A stretch of DNA of 64,000 nt from Ruminiclostridium papyrosolvens DSM 2782 (GCF_029318685.1 NZ_CP119677.1:930001-994000), one strand, 5' to 3'; counted from the stretch's first letter, positions 7,764-17,473 are shown. A program made the numbers and translations. Notes: generated from the letters alone by a model not told the origin.

Positions 7764-10451
7764 TTAAGAATTTACAGTCACAGGTTGACTCAAAAATGAT
7801 ATTCTGTTTCCTGCTTCATCTATCTGTGCAACATAGAAATTATAACTGCCGATTAATGTATACACTGTTGCAGTTGTACTTGTGGTTTCTATACATTTTT
7901 CCGGTAATTCGGTTGAGTCGGCAGCCACTTTATATATTGCATACCTTGCACCCGAGGTACCCTCCCAGGAGAAGTTTATCTGTAAGCCTGAGCGGTTTGT
8001 AATATGAAAGTTTGACGGAGCAGGGTATTCAGTATTAACAAGAACAGAATTGCTAAGGAAAGATGATATTTCTCCATTCTCGTCAATCTGTGCTACATAA
8101 TAATTGTAGTTTCCGTATATTGTACTCAAGGATACTGTTGTGCTTGTGGTTTCAGCGCATTTTTCAAGGGGAGCAGTTGAACCTTGGGCTTGTCTGTATA
8201 TGGCGTATTTTGTACCGGAGGTACCAGTCCAACCGAAGCCTATAATAAGACCAGAGCGGTTTGTAATATGAAAGTTTTGAGGAGCAGGATATTGAGTACT
8301 TACAGTAACTAATAGGCTTGAAGTAGAAACAATATTTCCATTTTCGTCAATCTGAGCTACATAATAATCATAGTTTCCGTATAAGGCAGTTACTGATACT
8401 GTGGTATTTGTGGTCTCGGCACATTTTTCAAAGAGAGTTTCTGAACCTTGCAGCTTTCTGAATACACCATATCTTGTACCAATAGTACCCTCCCAACCAA
8501 AGCCTACCTCCAGACCTGTTCTGTTTGTAATATGGAAATTTTGGGGAGCGGCGAAGGGAAGTGTATAAGTAAGAGGACTGCTAAATTCTGAAACTCTGTT
8601 TCCGTTTGCATCTATTGCTGCAATAAAATAATCATAACTTCCCGGTATTGCCTGAACGGACTCTTTGGTGTTAGTAGTTTCAAGAATTTTTACAGGTTCG
8701 GCTGTAGAGTTTTTTTCTCTTCTATATATTCCGTAATGTGAACCTGATAGAGGAAGCCATGTTAATGACAATGATGGCCCTGATGCATAAACTATTCTCA
8801 AGTCAAGACCAACAGCACCTAAAGCCTTCCTTACAGAATTAACTTCAGCACTGTCCGCTCCATATAATGCTTCTGAGGACTCAACAAGGGCTGCCGCAAA
8901 TTGAGAGAATTTCATGTCATAAACCATATTTCCGTCATTAATGGCATGATAGAATATTTCTGCAAGTTTTTCCATTCCAATTGGATTTACGGTAACATTT
9001 TTAAAAGTTCCGCCCATTGCCATAAGACTTGCGGCTTTTGTAATAACACCACCGCCTTCGTGTGGTTTGGGATATTTGAGAGAACGGTCATTTTCACATT
9101 CTAAAATGCGTCTGTTATATTCATTATAAGTATCAATTACGGGATTAGCACAATCCCTGAGAATAGTTCCGGTATCTTCTGCTATTGTCCAATCAGGTGT
9201 TCCTTCACTTGGAAGAAAGTATTCACATATTGTACCAAACACGTCAGATATACCCTCGTGTAAGGACAAGCGCTCTGTTAAAGGAGGATTAAATTCGAAG
9301 TGACCGTCACTGGAATCTCCTAAGCCTTCCGATTTAAGTATTCCATGAGTAAATTCATGTGCCATGGCATCTACCGCGAAGGCAACGGATTTACCTGCCA
9401 AACCTTTACCTGCACCGATTCTTACCTCATTTGTGTCTGCAAAGGCATTAAAGACGTTACCGCTGTCTTTTATAATTTCAATGGTATACTCTGAGCCGTT
9501 GTCATCGTTTCCATTACGGTAAAAAGGAGCACCTTTAAAGAAATTAATAACATTTGTCATATTATAATGAGCATCTACGGCATCTTTTTGAAAGTTTAAT
9601 CCGGTGTCCGTGTCAAAATTATTATCATTTTCACTATATATTCCGTCTAATTCGTGGATAGTTTTTAGATTTTCAACGGTGTTTTTAAGATAGTATACAT
9701 CATTATCCTTTACCATTTTTAATGGCTGCTTTACCGCTCCGGATTGCCCTATACCGGAACCTACTGCCGGCTCTTCAAGACTTAATTCCTGATTGTTTTT
9801 TCCAAATACCGACAGATTACTTGCATAAAGATAATATATATAACTCTTAAATGCAGGATTTTTGAATTTGATACTTACTTTGTATATGTAGTTATATTTT
9901 CCATAAACAGGATATAGAAGCAACTGGCTTTTAGGGCTCTCAGTGTATACCGGCTTAAATCCCAAATCTCTCTCGATTGCAGAGAGGATTGAGTCTTGGG
10001 ACATTTCAGCGGGTTTAACAGCTAAGGAAACTCTATCTGCTATATCATATACATAGCTTCCAACAATATATACAATAACACCGTCAGAATTGATAAAATA
10101 GTTTCTGTCACTGTTTTGAACAGGTACGCCGTTATAGGTTTGAACTGTTTTTACTACCGTTCTGTTAAGGGAATTTACAAACTGCTCAGTAACCTTAAAC
10201 TGTATTGCCGGCAATTGATATTTTTGAGCTTCTTGAAGAATATATTGCTCAACTATTTGCTTTGGCGTTTTGTCAGACGCTGCCGTTAGGTTTCCTGATA
10301 TAAACGAAGGAATAACTTCTTGAGCTTGAATTGCTTCGGATTTTACATTATTGCCGGTGTTTTCAGTATTAGCATAAACCCATGGAAAACTACTGGTAAC
10401 AAGTGAAACAGATAGCAAAACAGCACTTAAAATTTTTTTTGCTGATTTCAT
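7764..10451 (-). CDS. Secreted thermolysin-family (M4) neutral metalloprotease with C-terminal FN3-like repeats
   Basis: An 895-residue precursor with signal peptide at 1-27 (cleavage near VYA-NTE), an FTP/PepSY-type propeptide up to about 240 and an M4 catalytic domain. Zinc ligands are visible as HEFTH (His365, Glu366, His369) and Glu399 in HEGISD. His464 in PHEGGG corresponds to the thermolysin transition-state histidine. After about 550 come one divergent and three close repeats of about 87 residues (NFHITNR, YAIYR, YYVAQIDENG), FN3-like and probably for substrate or wall binding. The ATG has an AAGGAG site. It should be an extracellular endopeptidase activated by propeptide removal. The family's own tail domains differ, so the repeats are a lineage feature. 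Confidence 0.93.
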   Translation of the reverse strand: MKSAKKILSAVLLSVSLVTSSFPWVYANTENTGNNVKSEAIQAQEVIPSFISGNLTAASDKTPKQIVEQYILQEAQKYQLPAIQFKVTEQFVNSLNRTVVKTVQTYNGVPVQNSDRNYFINSDGVIVYIVGSYVYDIADRVSLAVKPAEMSQDSILSAIERDLGFKPVYTESPKSQLLLYPVYGKYNYIYKVSIKFKNPAFKSYIYYLYASNLSVFGKNNQELSLEEPAVGSGIGQSGAVKQPLKMVKDNDVYYLKNTVENLKTIHELDGIYSENDNNFDTDTGLNFQKDAVDAHYNMTNVINFFKGAPFYRNGNDDNGSEYTIEIIKDSGNVFNAFADTNEVRIGAGKGLAGKSVAFAVDAMAHEFTHGILKSEGLGDSSDGHFEFNPPLTERLSLHEGISDVFGTICEYFLPSEGTPDWTIAEDTGTILRDCANPVIDTYNEYNRRILECENDRSLKYPKPHEGGGVITKAASLMAMGGTFKNVTVNPIGMEKLAEIFYHAINDGNMVYDMKFSQFAAALVESSEALYGADSAEVNSVRKALGAVGLDLRIVYASGPSLSLTWLPLSGSHYGIYRREKNSTAEPVKILETTNTKESVQAIPGSYDYFIAAIDANGNRVSEFSSPLTYTLPFAAPQNFHITNRTGLEVGFGWEGTIGTRYGVFRKLQGSETLFEKCAETTNTTVSVTALYGNYDYYVAQIDENGNIVSTSSLLVTVSTQYPAPQNFHITNRSGLIIGFGWTGTSGTKYAIYRQAQGSTAPLEKCAETTSTTVSLSTIYGNYNYYVAQIDENGEISSFLSNSVLVNTEYPAPSNFHITNRSGLQINFSWEGTSGARYAIYKVAADSTELPEKCIETTSTTATVYTLIGSYNFYVAQIDEAGNRISFLSQPVTVNS
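7767..8546 (-). repeat. Three tandem FN3-like protein repeats in the M4 protease tail
   Basis: Three units of about 87 codons (protein residues about 636-721, 724-810, 812-895) share NFHITNR(S/T)GL, a Y-(A/G)-(I/V)-(Y/F) core and YVAQIDE. They are also recognisable as DNA repeats. A fourth, more divergent copy (about 556-634) precedes them. They look like intragenic duplications. Confidence 0.85.
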
Positions 10452-10653
10452 TTAATTCTCCTTTTACAATTCATAAATTTCTATCTGCCTGTCGTCACAG
10501 ACAAATAACATTTTATCTTGCAAGATTGAAAACAATAATATCACTGTTTACTGTTTGTGTCAAAAAAACAATTATTTACCATGGAATAAATTTAATTTGC
10601 TATTTGTACAGATTAGGTATATACTTACAGAGTAGTTGAAAGAAGGTGGTAAA

Positions 10654-10773
10654 TTGAATAAGGAAACATTTTTGGTAACACCGAGTGTTATCGAGGAATG
10701 CCTGGGTGAGTCCTTTGATGCTTCTGAAAAGAAACATCCTGAGAAGGTCAAAACCCAAAAAACGTTGAAATAG
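10654..10773 (+). CDS. Small orphan protein, 39 aa, TTG start
   Basis: A short frame starting with TTG at 10654, preceded by AAGGTGG four bases upstream, and followed directly by a hairpin with a T-run. The product begins MNKETFLVTPSVIEECLG and ends in a Lys-rich tail. It has one Cys, no signal peptide and no membrane segment. The exact fit of ribosome binding site, frame and terminator argues for a real gene. I do not recognise a family. It stands alone between the divergently transcribed protease and the convergent helicase. Confidence 0.55.
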   Translation: MNKETFLVTPSVIEECLGESFDASEKKHPEKVKTQKTLK

Positions 10774-10797
10774 CCTATTGCAAGAGGCTTTTTTTAT
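10770..10797 (+). terminator. Terminator of the 39-codon gene
   Basis: AGCCT and AGGCT arms with an 8-base loop, followed by seven T, overlapping the TAG of the small gene. Confidence 0.7.
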
Positions 10798-10873
10798 TTT
10801 CCAAAAATAAAAATGAGCTGTGCACTAGCGGAAAATTCCTACTAATGCGACAGCCCGGTCTTGCTTTTATGTT

Positions 10874-12568
10874 TTATTTAGATTTTTTAGGACTACGTCT
10901 GTTAGGCGGTGTCGAACGATTAAATGATGAGCCGCGTCCACTTTTCTTTCTTGCATTTGATTTTTCTATATTGATACGTTTTCCCTTTATAGTATAGTTC
11001 TTCATTGATTTCAGAACTTCCGGAGCAATATCCTTTGGAACCTCTACAAAGGAATATCTGTCAAATATGTCTATTGCACCTACCAGCTTACCCGGAAGCC
11101 CGGTTGATGCAACAAGACTTTCGATAATGTGCTTTGGCTGTATTTTGCTCTCACTGCCTATATTAATGAATAGTCTGACCATATCCTTGTTGCTGCCAGG
11201 TTCTACAGCATTGTCAATCTCATTAACCTCATTTGGAAGATTACCGCTTTGTTCACCGTACATTTTCAATAATGCAGCTGCAACATCAAGAGAAGTTACG
11301 AAGTTTTCTCCCTGTTCTTCCGATTCATTATTGATTGTGTCAATGAAGCGTTCAATGTGGCTGACGAACTTTGAGATGCTGTCATCCTTTAGGTTATCTT
11401 TCAAAGTTTTAAGGATGTTTAACATTTTCTTTTCTTCAACTTCATTAAGACTTGGTGGCTTCATTGCAACAATAGTAGATTTCGTATACCTCTGTATATC
11501 CCTTAGCTTGTACATTTCTCTTCCGGAGATAAACGTAAAGGCTTTTCCTGTTCTTCCGGCCCTTCCGGTTCGTCCGATTCTGTGTACATAGTATTCTTCG
11601 TCATTTGGAAGATCATAGTTAAATACTGCTTCAACGTCGTCAACGTCGATACCTCTTGCAGCTACATCTGTTGCAATGAGTATATCAAAGTTACCTTTTC
11701 TGAAAAGGGACATGACTTTGTCACGGTGTTCCTGACGCATGTCACCATGCAGTGCTTCAGCAGAAAAACCTCTGGACTGGAGGCTGGCTGTAAGTTCATC
11801 AACCCTCTTTTTAGTATTACAGAATACAAGAGACAGCTTGATATCGTTGGTATCTATCAATCTTGATAAAACCTCGAGCTTTGCAGATTCCTTTACTTCA
11901 AGATAATACTGCTCGATACTTGGAACGGTAAGTTCCTTGTGTGCTATCTTTATATGAACGGGATCTTTCTGATATTTCTTTGTAAGCTCCAGAATCTCTT
12001 TTGGCATTGTAGCGGAGAACAATATAGTCTGTCTGTCCTCAGGGACTTTCTCCAATATTGTATCAATATCTTCTCTAAAGCCCATGTTCAGCATTTCATC
12101 GGCTTCATCAAGAACAATCATTTTAAGGGATTCCAGTTTTAGAGTTTTACGTCTCATATGGTCCATAACACGACCGGGAGTTCCTATAATAATTTGAGGG
12201 CGTTTCTTTAAAGCCATAATCTGTCTGTCAATTGGCTGTCCGCCATACACAGGTAGAATTCTTATACCATCCTTATATTTTAATACATTTCTTAATTCTT
12301 CACAGGACTGTATAGCAAGCTCTCTGGTGGGGCAAAGGACCAAAACCTGAATTGAATCAATGTGTGAATCTATTTTTTCCACTGCCGGGATTCCAAATGC
12401 ACAGGTTTTTCCTGTTCCGGTCTGAGCTTGACCAATCAGATCATTGCCTTCCAAAATATATGGGATTGACTGGGACTGAATAGGGGTCGCCTCTTCAAAG
12501 CCCATATCCGCAATTGCATGTTGTACCTCATCAGAGAGAGTTAAATCTTTAAAACTTAAATTTTCCAT
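10874..12568 (-). CDS. deaD: DEAD-box ATP-dependent RNA helicase (CsdA/DeaD type)
   Basis: A 564-residue helicase. The Q motif ends with Gln31 in ATPIQ; motif I is AQTGTGKT at 48-55, Ia PTREL, II DEAD at 154-157, III SAT at 185-187 and VI HRIGRTGRAGR. The C-terminal part contains a DbpA/CsdA-type RNA-binding domain (about 460-540, VRLFINIGS to INIEKS) and a basic Arg/Ser/Lys-rich tail. These enzymes unwind short RNA duplexes in ribosome assembly and cold adaptation. The start has a weak AAAGGA site. It is monocistronic, with its own 5' region before the divergent HAD gene. The call of subfamily rests on the C-terminal domain. Confidence 0.95.
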   Translation of the reverse strand: MENLSFKDLTLSDEVQHAIADMGFEEATPIQSQSIPYILEGNDLIGQAQTGTGKTCAFGIPAVEKIDSHIDSIQVLVLCPTRELAIQSCEELRNVLKYKDGIRILPVYGGQPIDRQIMALKKRPQIIIGTPGRVMDHMRRKTLKLESLKMIVLDEADEMLNMGFREDIDTILEKVPEDRQTILFSATMPKEILELTKKYQKDPVHIKIAHKELTVPSIEQYYLEVKESAKLEVLSRLIDTNDIKLSLVFCNTKKRVDELTASLQSRGFSAEALHGDMRQEHRDKVMSLFRKGNFDILIATDVAARGIDVDDVEAVFNYDLPNDEEYYVHRIGRTGRAGRTGKAFTFISGREMYKLRDIQRYTKSTIVAMKPPSLNEVEEKKMLNILKTLKDNLKDDSISKFVSHIERFIDTINNESEEQGENFVTSLDVAAALLKMYGEQSGNLPNEVNEIDNAVEPGSNKDMVRLFINIGSESKIQPKHIIESLVASTGLPGKLVGAIDIFDRYSFVEVPKDIAPEVLKSMKNYTIKGKRINIEKSNARKKSGRGSSFNRSTPPNRRSPKKSK

Positions 12569-12758
12569 TTTTATTCCTTTACTTTAATAAATTTATATAC
12601 TATTCAATAATAATTACTATTGCCAAGTTTTGCAATGATTATTTATCAATAAAAAGTAAAACTAAAATTATATTATAATAATGCTATAGGGAATTATGGT
12701 ATTATATGAAAGAAAAAACTAATGACATGGTATGTTATATGCCGGAACGGAGCAATGG

Positions 12759-13421
12759 ATGACGAAAAAATTTGCATTTGTATCTGATTTTGACGGAACA
12801 CTCACAGATAGAGATTTTTATCACATAGTTATGGACAAATACCTAAAGGACTGGTCATGGAATTATTATGATGAATGGAAGAAATCCAAAAAGATAAATG
12901 TTGATTTTCTTAATAAAATGTTCGGAGCAATGGACAGAAGCGAAGAGGAAATATTTCAGGATATATTGGAGTTACCCCTTGATCCGTATGCTGTTAAATT
13001 CATTCAAATGGTTCAAAACAACGGGGGAGATTTCTTTATACTAAGTGCGGGAACATCATATTATATCAATAAACTACTTGAGTATTTTAAAATAAAGAAT
13101 GTTACTGTTATCTCAATGAACGGAAGATATCACAACAGAGGAATTGAGATAATGCCTGATCCCAAAAGCGAATTTTATTCAGAAATGTGGGGAATAGACA
13201 AGCAAAGAGTTATCCTCTCATTGAAAGAAAAATATGAAAAGGTGTACTTTGCAGGTGACAGCGAGCCGGATATTGGTGCTGCAAAAACCGCAGATTGTGC
13301 ATTTGCCACAGGTTCCCTTAAAGATTGGCTCACAAAAGAAAAGGCTCCATATATAGCCTTTGAGCATTTTGAGGAAGTTGCAAAATATCTGGTCAGGGAA
13401 AAAGTATTTACAGATTTCTAA
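12759..13421 (+). CDS. HAD-superfamily phosphatase (MtnX/SerB-like, subfamily IB)
   Basis: A 220-residue HAD hydrolase. Motif I is DFDGTLTD at about residues 9-16 (nucleophile and acid Asp), motif II is the Ser in FILSAG, and motif IV is GDSEPDIGAA. A longer frame opens at 12732, but the ATG at 12759 has a CGGAG site and the conserved core begins just after it. It is followed 34 bases later by a glycerol-1-phosphate dehydrogenase gene and is probably in the same operon. The closest described relatives act on 2-hydroxy-3-keto-5-methylthiopentenyl-1-phosphate or phosphoserine. The neighbour suggests another small phosphomonoester, which is inference. Confidence 0.8.
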   Translation: MTKKFAFVSDFDGTLTDRDFYHIVMDKYLKDWSWNYYDEWKKSKKINVDFLNKMFGAMDRSEEEIFQDILELPLDPYAVKFIQMVQNNGGDFFILSAGTSYYINKLLEYFKIKNVTVISMNGRYHNRGIEIMPDPKSEFYSEMWGIDKQRVILSLKEKYEKVYFAGDSEPDIGAAKTADCAFATGSLKDWLTKEKAPYIAFEHFEEVAKYLVREKVFTDF

Positions 13422-13455
13422 GTAAAGATTATTTGTGGATGGAGGTACTTGAGTT

Positions 13456-14517
13456 ATGAATGCTGTACACAGAATTGAAATTCCTTCAATACTTGAAGTT
13501 AATAATAATATACTGGGTAGCGTGGGGGCGTACATTGAAAGGGCAGGAATAAATAATGTTGTAGTGCTGTTTGGAGAAGGAATCCGTGACTTGTTTGGTG
13601 AAAAGATTATGGAATCCATCTTGTCGAGAAAATCACTTAACCTTCTTGAAACATATGACTATGATGATATAAAGCTTGAAAATCTCATGCCCAAGGCCTT
13701 TACAATACCATACAAAACTGATGCAGTTGTGGGAGTGGGTGGGGGAAAAGTACTTGACGCAGCCAAATATATAGCTTTTTTAAACAAACTCCCATTTATA
13801 AGTATACCCACATCAACTTCAAACGACGGTTTTTCCAGTTCCGGCTGTTCTCTGATAATAAATGGCAGACGTACCTCAGTACATGCTTCAATGCCCTTTG
13901 GAATAATTGTTGATTTAGATGTTTTAAAAAATGCACCTATGAAATTTATATATTCAGGGCTGGGAGACATTATTTCTAAAATAACCGCTGTCTATGACTG
14001 GTATTTTGAAGAAAGCAACAATGCTGCAAAAGTTGATGACTTTGCTGCAATGCTGGCCAAAAAGTCTGTAAACAGTATTGTCAGAATGCCGTATACTCAG
14101 ATAACAGAAAACTTCTTTTTAAAGGAAATGGTGGATTCACTGACAATGAGCGGAATTGCAATGCAGATAGCAGATAGCAGCGCACCTGCCAGCGGCAGCG
14201 AACATCTTATATCTCATGCATTGGACAAGCTTCTGGAAAATCCTCAACTCCATGGAATACAGGTGGGGATTGCAACCTATCTTATGAGCAGGGTTCAGGA
14301 ACACAGATATGAGCGGGTAGAAAAATTCCTGACTGATACGGGTTTCTTTGCTTTTGTTGAAACTTTAAAAATGAAAGTGGAAGACTTCCAAAAAGCAATT
14401 GACCTTGCTCCTTCCATTAAACCAAACAGATACACCTATCTACATGTGCCGGAAAACAGAGAAAAAGCAAAAGTGTTGCTTAAAAGCGATAACATACTTA
14501 AAAGAATACTTGTTTAA
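13456..14517 (+). CDS. sn-Glycerol-1-phosphate dehydrogenase family protein (AraM/EgsA-like)
   Basis: A 353-residue iron-dependent alcohol dehydrogenase-fold protein of the glycerol-1-phosphate dehydrogenase group. NAD-binding GVGGGKVLDAAKY sits at about 92-104 and PTSTSNDGFSS at about 116-126. Metal ligands are expected at the Asp in GLGD (about 168) and at the His residues in SEHLISHALD and in the HGIQ segment. It would reduce dihydroxyacetone phosphate to sn-glycerol-1-phosphate, the archaeal lipid stereoisomer. In Bacillus the homologue AraM supplies heptaprenylglyceryl phosphate synthesis. A strong GGATGGAGG site precedes the ATG. No prenyltransferase partner (PcrB) is visible nearby, so pathway use is unresolved. 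Confidence 0.85.
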   Translation: MNAVHRIEIPSILEVNNNILGSVGAYIERAGINNVVVLFGEGIRDLFGEKIMESILSRKSLNLLETYDYDDIKLENLMPKAFTIPYKTDAVVGVGGGKVLDAAKYIAFLNKLPFISIPTSTSNDGFSSSGCSLIINGRRTSVHASMPFGIIVDLDVLKNAPMKFIYSGLGDIISKITAVYDWYFEESNNAAKVDDFAAMLAKKSVNSIVRMPYTQITENFFLKEMVDSLTMSGIAMQIADSSAPASGSEHLISHALDKLLENPQLHGIQVGIATYLMSRVQEHRYERVEKFLTDTGFFAFVETLKMKVEDFQKAIDLAPSIKPNRYTYLHVPENREKAKVLLKSDNILKRILV

Positions 14518-14526
14518 AGGAGCTTA

Positions 14527-14554
14527 TCGGATGCCTATATCTAAAGGCATCCGA
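14527..14554. terminator. Hairpin between convergent genes
   Basis: A perfect 10-bp stem (14527-14536 with 14545-14554) and 8-base loop between the stop of the dehydrogenase and the stop of ldh. The flanking T-runs are poor, so it is a weaker but well-placed bidirectional terminator. Confidence 0.6.
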
Positions 14555-14567
14555 ATTAAAGTACATT

Positions 14568-15518
14568 TTACAGATTCAGTCCGCTGATAACCTCTTTCAA
14601 GGCCTGAGCAGATTTATTAAGTAACCCTGTTTCCTCATCGTTTAGAGGAACATTTAAAATCCTTGAAACACCTTCCGAATTTACCTGACTGGGAATACTC
14701 AGGCATATGTCATTTAGACCGTATTCCCCTTCAAATAGGCTGGATACCGTCAATATGGAGTTTTCATTACGGACAATAGCTTCTACAATTCTTCTTACAG
14801 CCAGAGCAACTGCATAGTAGGTTGCATTTTTTCTGTCGATAATTTCATAAGCTGCGTTTTTTACTTTGTCAAAGGTATCACGCTTGAAGCTTTCATCATC
14901 ACAGGATTTACATTCTTTGCAATAAGAATCCATGGGTATTCCGGCTATGGATGCAAGACTCCAGGTAGGAACTTCCGTGTCTCCGTGTTCGCCGATTATA
15001 TATGCATGTACGTTTCTTGGGTCAACTCCCATATGTTCTCCAAGCATATATTTGAAACGTGCAGTGTCAAGAACTGTTCCTGAGCCTATAACTCTGTTTT
15101 TAGGGAAGCCGGACAGCTTGTAAGTTACATAGGTTAAAATATCCACCGGGTTTGTAACAACAAGGAGAATGCAGTCTGTATTATATTTAACAATATTTCC
15201 AACAATATCTTTGAAAATTTCTGTGTTTTTATTAACAAGGTCAATTCTTGTCTCACCGGGTTTCTGGTTCGCGCCTCCTGTGATTACAACAATATCTGCA
15301 CCCCTGCAATCTGAATAATCTCCATTATATATTCTTACAGGTCTCACAAATGGCATACCGTGATTCATATCCATTGCTTCGCCTTCAGCTTTTTTTGAAT
15401 TTTGGTCTATAAGCACAATTTCTGAAACCAGGCCGCTTACCATTAACGTATAGGCAGTAGTTGAGCCCACAAAGCCTGTACCCACAATAACTATTTTATT
15501 TATTGATTTATTTTTCAT
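14568..15518 (-). CDS. ldh: L-lactate dehydrogenase
   Basis: A 316-residue NAD-dependent enzyme reducing pyruvate to L-lactate. The Rossmann motif GTGFVGS is at about 12-18, substrate-binding Arg at VTNPVD-proximal positions, [11 protein letters not shown] marks the LDH rather than malate dehydrogenase group, and the catalytic His lies in [11 protein letters not shown]. The active-site loop residues [10 protein letters not shown] fit L-LDH. In cellulolytic clostridia it provides an overflow route for NADH alongside hydrogen and ethanol, and this group is often allosterically activated by fructose-1,6-bisphosphate. Start chosen at an ATG behind a GAAGG site. It is monocistronic. Confidence 0.95.
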   Translation of the reverse strand: MKNKSINKIVIVGTGFVGSTTAYTLMVSGLVSEIVLIDQNSKKAEGEAMDMNHGMPFVRPVRIYNGDYSDCRGADIVVITGGANQKPGETRIDLVNKNTEIFKDIVGNIVKYNTDCILLVVTNPVDILTYVTYKLSGFPKNRVIGSGTVLDTARFKYMLGEHMGVDPRNVHAYIIGEHGDTEVPTWSLASIAGIPMDSYCKECKSCDDESFKRDTFDKVKNAAYEIIDRKNATYYAVALAVRRIVEAIVRNENSILTVSSLFEGEYGLNDICLSIPSQVNSEGVSRILNVPLNDEETGLLNKSAQALKEVISGLNL

Positions 15519-15624
15519 AATAAAATAACCTTCACTTTCTTAGAGTAATTTGCTTAGTATAAATATACCCTTAATTTGTAAGATATAACAAAACAATATA
15601 AATGTAAAAAAATATACTATTTTG

Positions 15625-15653
15625 TTGTAAAATCTCCCATAATATTGTAAAAT
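15625..15653 (+). promoter_or_regulatory. Candidate promoter of the GGDEF gene
   Basis: TTGTAA at 15625-15630 and TAAAAT at 15648-15653 with a 17-base spacer, about 55 bases before the ATG at 15708. TTGTAAAAT occurs twice here, 20 bases apart, which may be chance in AT-rich DNA. Confidence 0.5.
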
Positions 15654-15707
15654 ATTATTATAATATAACAGAAAGTGGAATAAAAAAAGAAAAAGGAGAT
15701 AGTGCTT

Positions 15708-16853
15708 ATGCAAACATTAATTAATCATCAATTGACGATTATCTCTTTTGGAATCTTATTTCTTTTCTTGATTTACGCTAATTGTGTTTTGGAAAAGAAA
15801 TCTGTTATGAGAAGCTTGTACCTTTCAGCTGCGATTTTGAATTTATTTCTTACATTATCGAATTTGCTGCTAAAAATATTATTGGAAAATTACACCCTTC
15901 CCTTGGTAATACCAAGAATAATACGTGGTATCAACTTTATAGCATCGCCTCTTCTGGCTTACACATTTTTATTGTTTGTAAGTAATTATTTCGCTAACCC
16001 ATTCAGGATAAAGAAACAGACAGGACTGGTTATAAATTTACTTTTCTTCGTAAATACAATTGCGGCAATTATTTTTTTTAGAACTGATATTTTTTCGGAA
16101 AAACTCGCTACGAGAGTATATATTATCCCCTTTTCAATAAGTTTGATTCTGTTATCATACAGCATTTATGTAATATTCAAAAGACGGAAGTTGCTCTTAA
16201 AGATTGAGTACATTTATATTATGTCGGTAAGTACAATGATTGCAACTGTAACAGCCTTTGAGGTTATTTTAAATAAAACAGGGTATATTTGGTGTTTTAA
16301 TTCACTTGCCCTTATACTGATGTTTGTCATTATTCAGCAGGGGGAGCTGTACAAGGATTCACTTACAGGGGCCAGAAACAGACAGGCTTTGAAAAAATGT
16401 CTGGATTGCTTTGAAAGACGCAATTTAAGGAGACTGTCAGCGGTAATGCTGGACCTTGACTATTTTAAAAGTATCAATGATTTGTATGGTCACTCCGAGG
16501 GGGATTTTGCACTTAAAGCATTTGTAAAAGTGCTGCAAAGAGTATATCTGAATTCAGGAATTGTTTTCCGCACCGGCGGTGATGAATTTCTTGTTCTTAT
16601 TGATAATAAATCAGAACCCCAGATTCACGACCTTATGAAGAAGGTTTCAGGGGCAATAGAAAAATTTAATGCAGGTGGCAATAAGCCTTACAGTATAAAG
16701 TTCAGTTATGCCTTTGGAACATATAATAGAACCGATAAGGGAGTAAATCAGTTTTTACATGAAATAGACCTGCAGATGTACAACAATAAAAACGGCAAAA
16801 AAAGAATTTTTGGTGAAGGCCTTCAATCCGGTATTTACGCAGGAATATTATAA
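15708..16853 (+). CDS. Membrane diguanylate cyclase (7TM-GGDEF)
   Basis: A 381-residue protein. About seven hydrophobic helices occupy residues 8-210 and a GGDEF domain the remainder (DSLTGARNRQAL, MLDLDYFKSINDLYGH, TGGDEF). It should make cyclic-di-GMP from two GTP at the membrane, the N-terminal bundle acting as sensor. The signature GGDEF is intact, while the usual RxxD inhibitory site upstream of it is absent, so product inhibition is unlikely. An AAAGGAGAT site is better spaced for ATG 15708 than for the GTG at 15702. The next gene is a bacteriohemerythrin, hinting at oxygen-linked signalling. Confidence 0.85.
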   Translation: MQTLINHQLTIISFGILFLFLIYANCVLEKKSVMRSLYLSAAILNLFLTLSNLLLKILLENYTLPLVIPRIIRGINFIASPLLAYTFLLFVSNYFANPFRIKKQTGLVINLLFFVNTIAAIIFFRTDIFSEKLATRVYIIPFSISLILLSYSIYVIFKRRKLLLKIEYIYIMSVSTMIATVTAFEVILNKTGYIWCFNSLALILMFVIIQQGELYKDSLTGARNRQALKKCLDCFERRNLRRLSAVMLDLDYFKSINDLYGHSEGDFALKAFVKVLQRVYLNSGIVFRTGGDEFLVLIDNKSEPQIHDLMKKVSGAIEKFNAGGNKPYSIKFSYAFGTYNRTDKGVNQFLHEIDLQMYNNKNGKKRIFGEGLQSGIYAGIL

Positions 16854-16944
16854 CATTTTTAAGTTAAAATTCATTCCTTTGTATTGTTTATATTTCGGGA
16901 AGTAGGTATAATCTTGATATACACTACATTTAAGGAGGGTCCAT

Positions 16945-17337
16945 ATGATAGAATGGAGGGACGAGTTCATTCTTGGAATCGAGAAAATCGATGAACAGCA
17001 TAAAAAGTTATTTCAGATTGCCTCAGAAATTTATGCTGTTATGAAAAATCAGCTAATTACTGACAAATATGACGAAATTGTACACCTTATTACAGAACTC
17101 AAAGATTACACAATCTTTCACTTTACTTACGAAGAAGAATATATGCATAGCATAGGATACCGAAAGCTGCTCTCCCATAAAGTTGAACATCATGACTTTA
17201 TTGAAAAAATCAGTAATACGGACTATAGCAGAATAGATAAGGATCAGGATCAGTACTTAATGGAATTACTTGATTTTACGGTTGAGTGGATTGCAAATCA
17301 TATTATGAAAACAGATAGAGCATATATAATGAAATAG
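16945..17337 (+). CDS. Bacteriohemerythrin
   Basis: A 130-residue four-helix oxygen-binding di-iron protein. All seven ligands are visible: His19, His59 and Glu63 (HFTYE), His78 and His82 (HKVEH), His119 and Asp124 (HIMKTD). Length and spacing match the stand-alone family, which stores or delivers oxygen or senses it. A GGAGG site precedes the ATG. In an anaerobe the adjoining NADH oxidase suggests a joint role in oxygen scavenging. This is context-based. Confidence 0.93.
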   Translation: MIEWRDEFILGIEKIDEQHKKLFQIASEIYAVMKNQLITDKYDEIVHLITELKDYTIFHFTYEEEYMHSIGYRKLLSHKVEHHDFIEKISNTDYSRIDKDQDQYLMELLDFTVEWIANHIMKTDRAYIMK

Positions 17338-17349
17338 AAATTGTTTAAG

Positions 17350-17379
17350 GTACATTCTAAGGTGGATGTACTTTTTATT
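17350..17379 (+). terminator. Terminator after bacteriohemerythrin
   Basis: Stem 17350-17357 with 17364-17371 (8 bp, one G-U), 6-base loop, followed by TTTTTATTT. Confidence 0.75.
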
Positions 17380-17473
17380 TGCAAAAAAAGAAATGTTATA
17401 TCGATTCTGTTTATAAAATATATCACGTGGTATATATGGGATATATTTACATGCAAACAGAGGAGGATATAGT

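Noticed and set aside
7767-8546. Periodic DNA repeats resembling an array
   Set aside because: Period of about 260 bases is coding for FN3-like protein repeats; it has no spacer-repeat structure of a CRISPR array.
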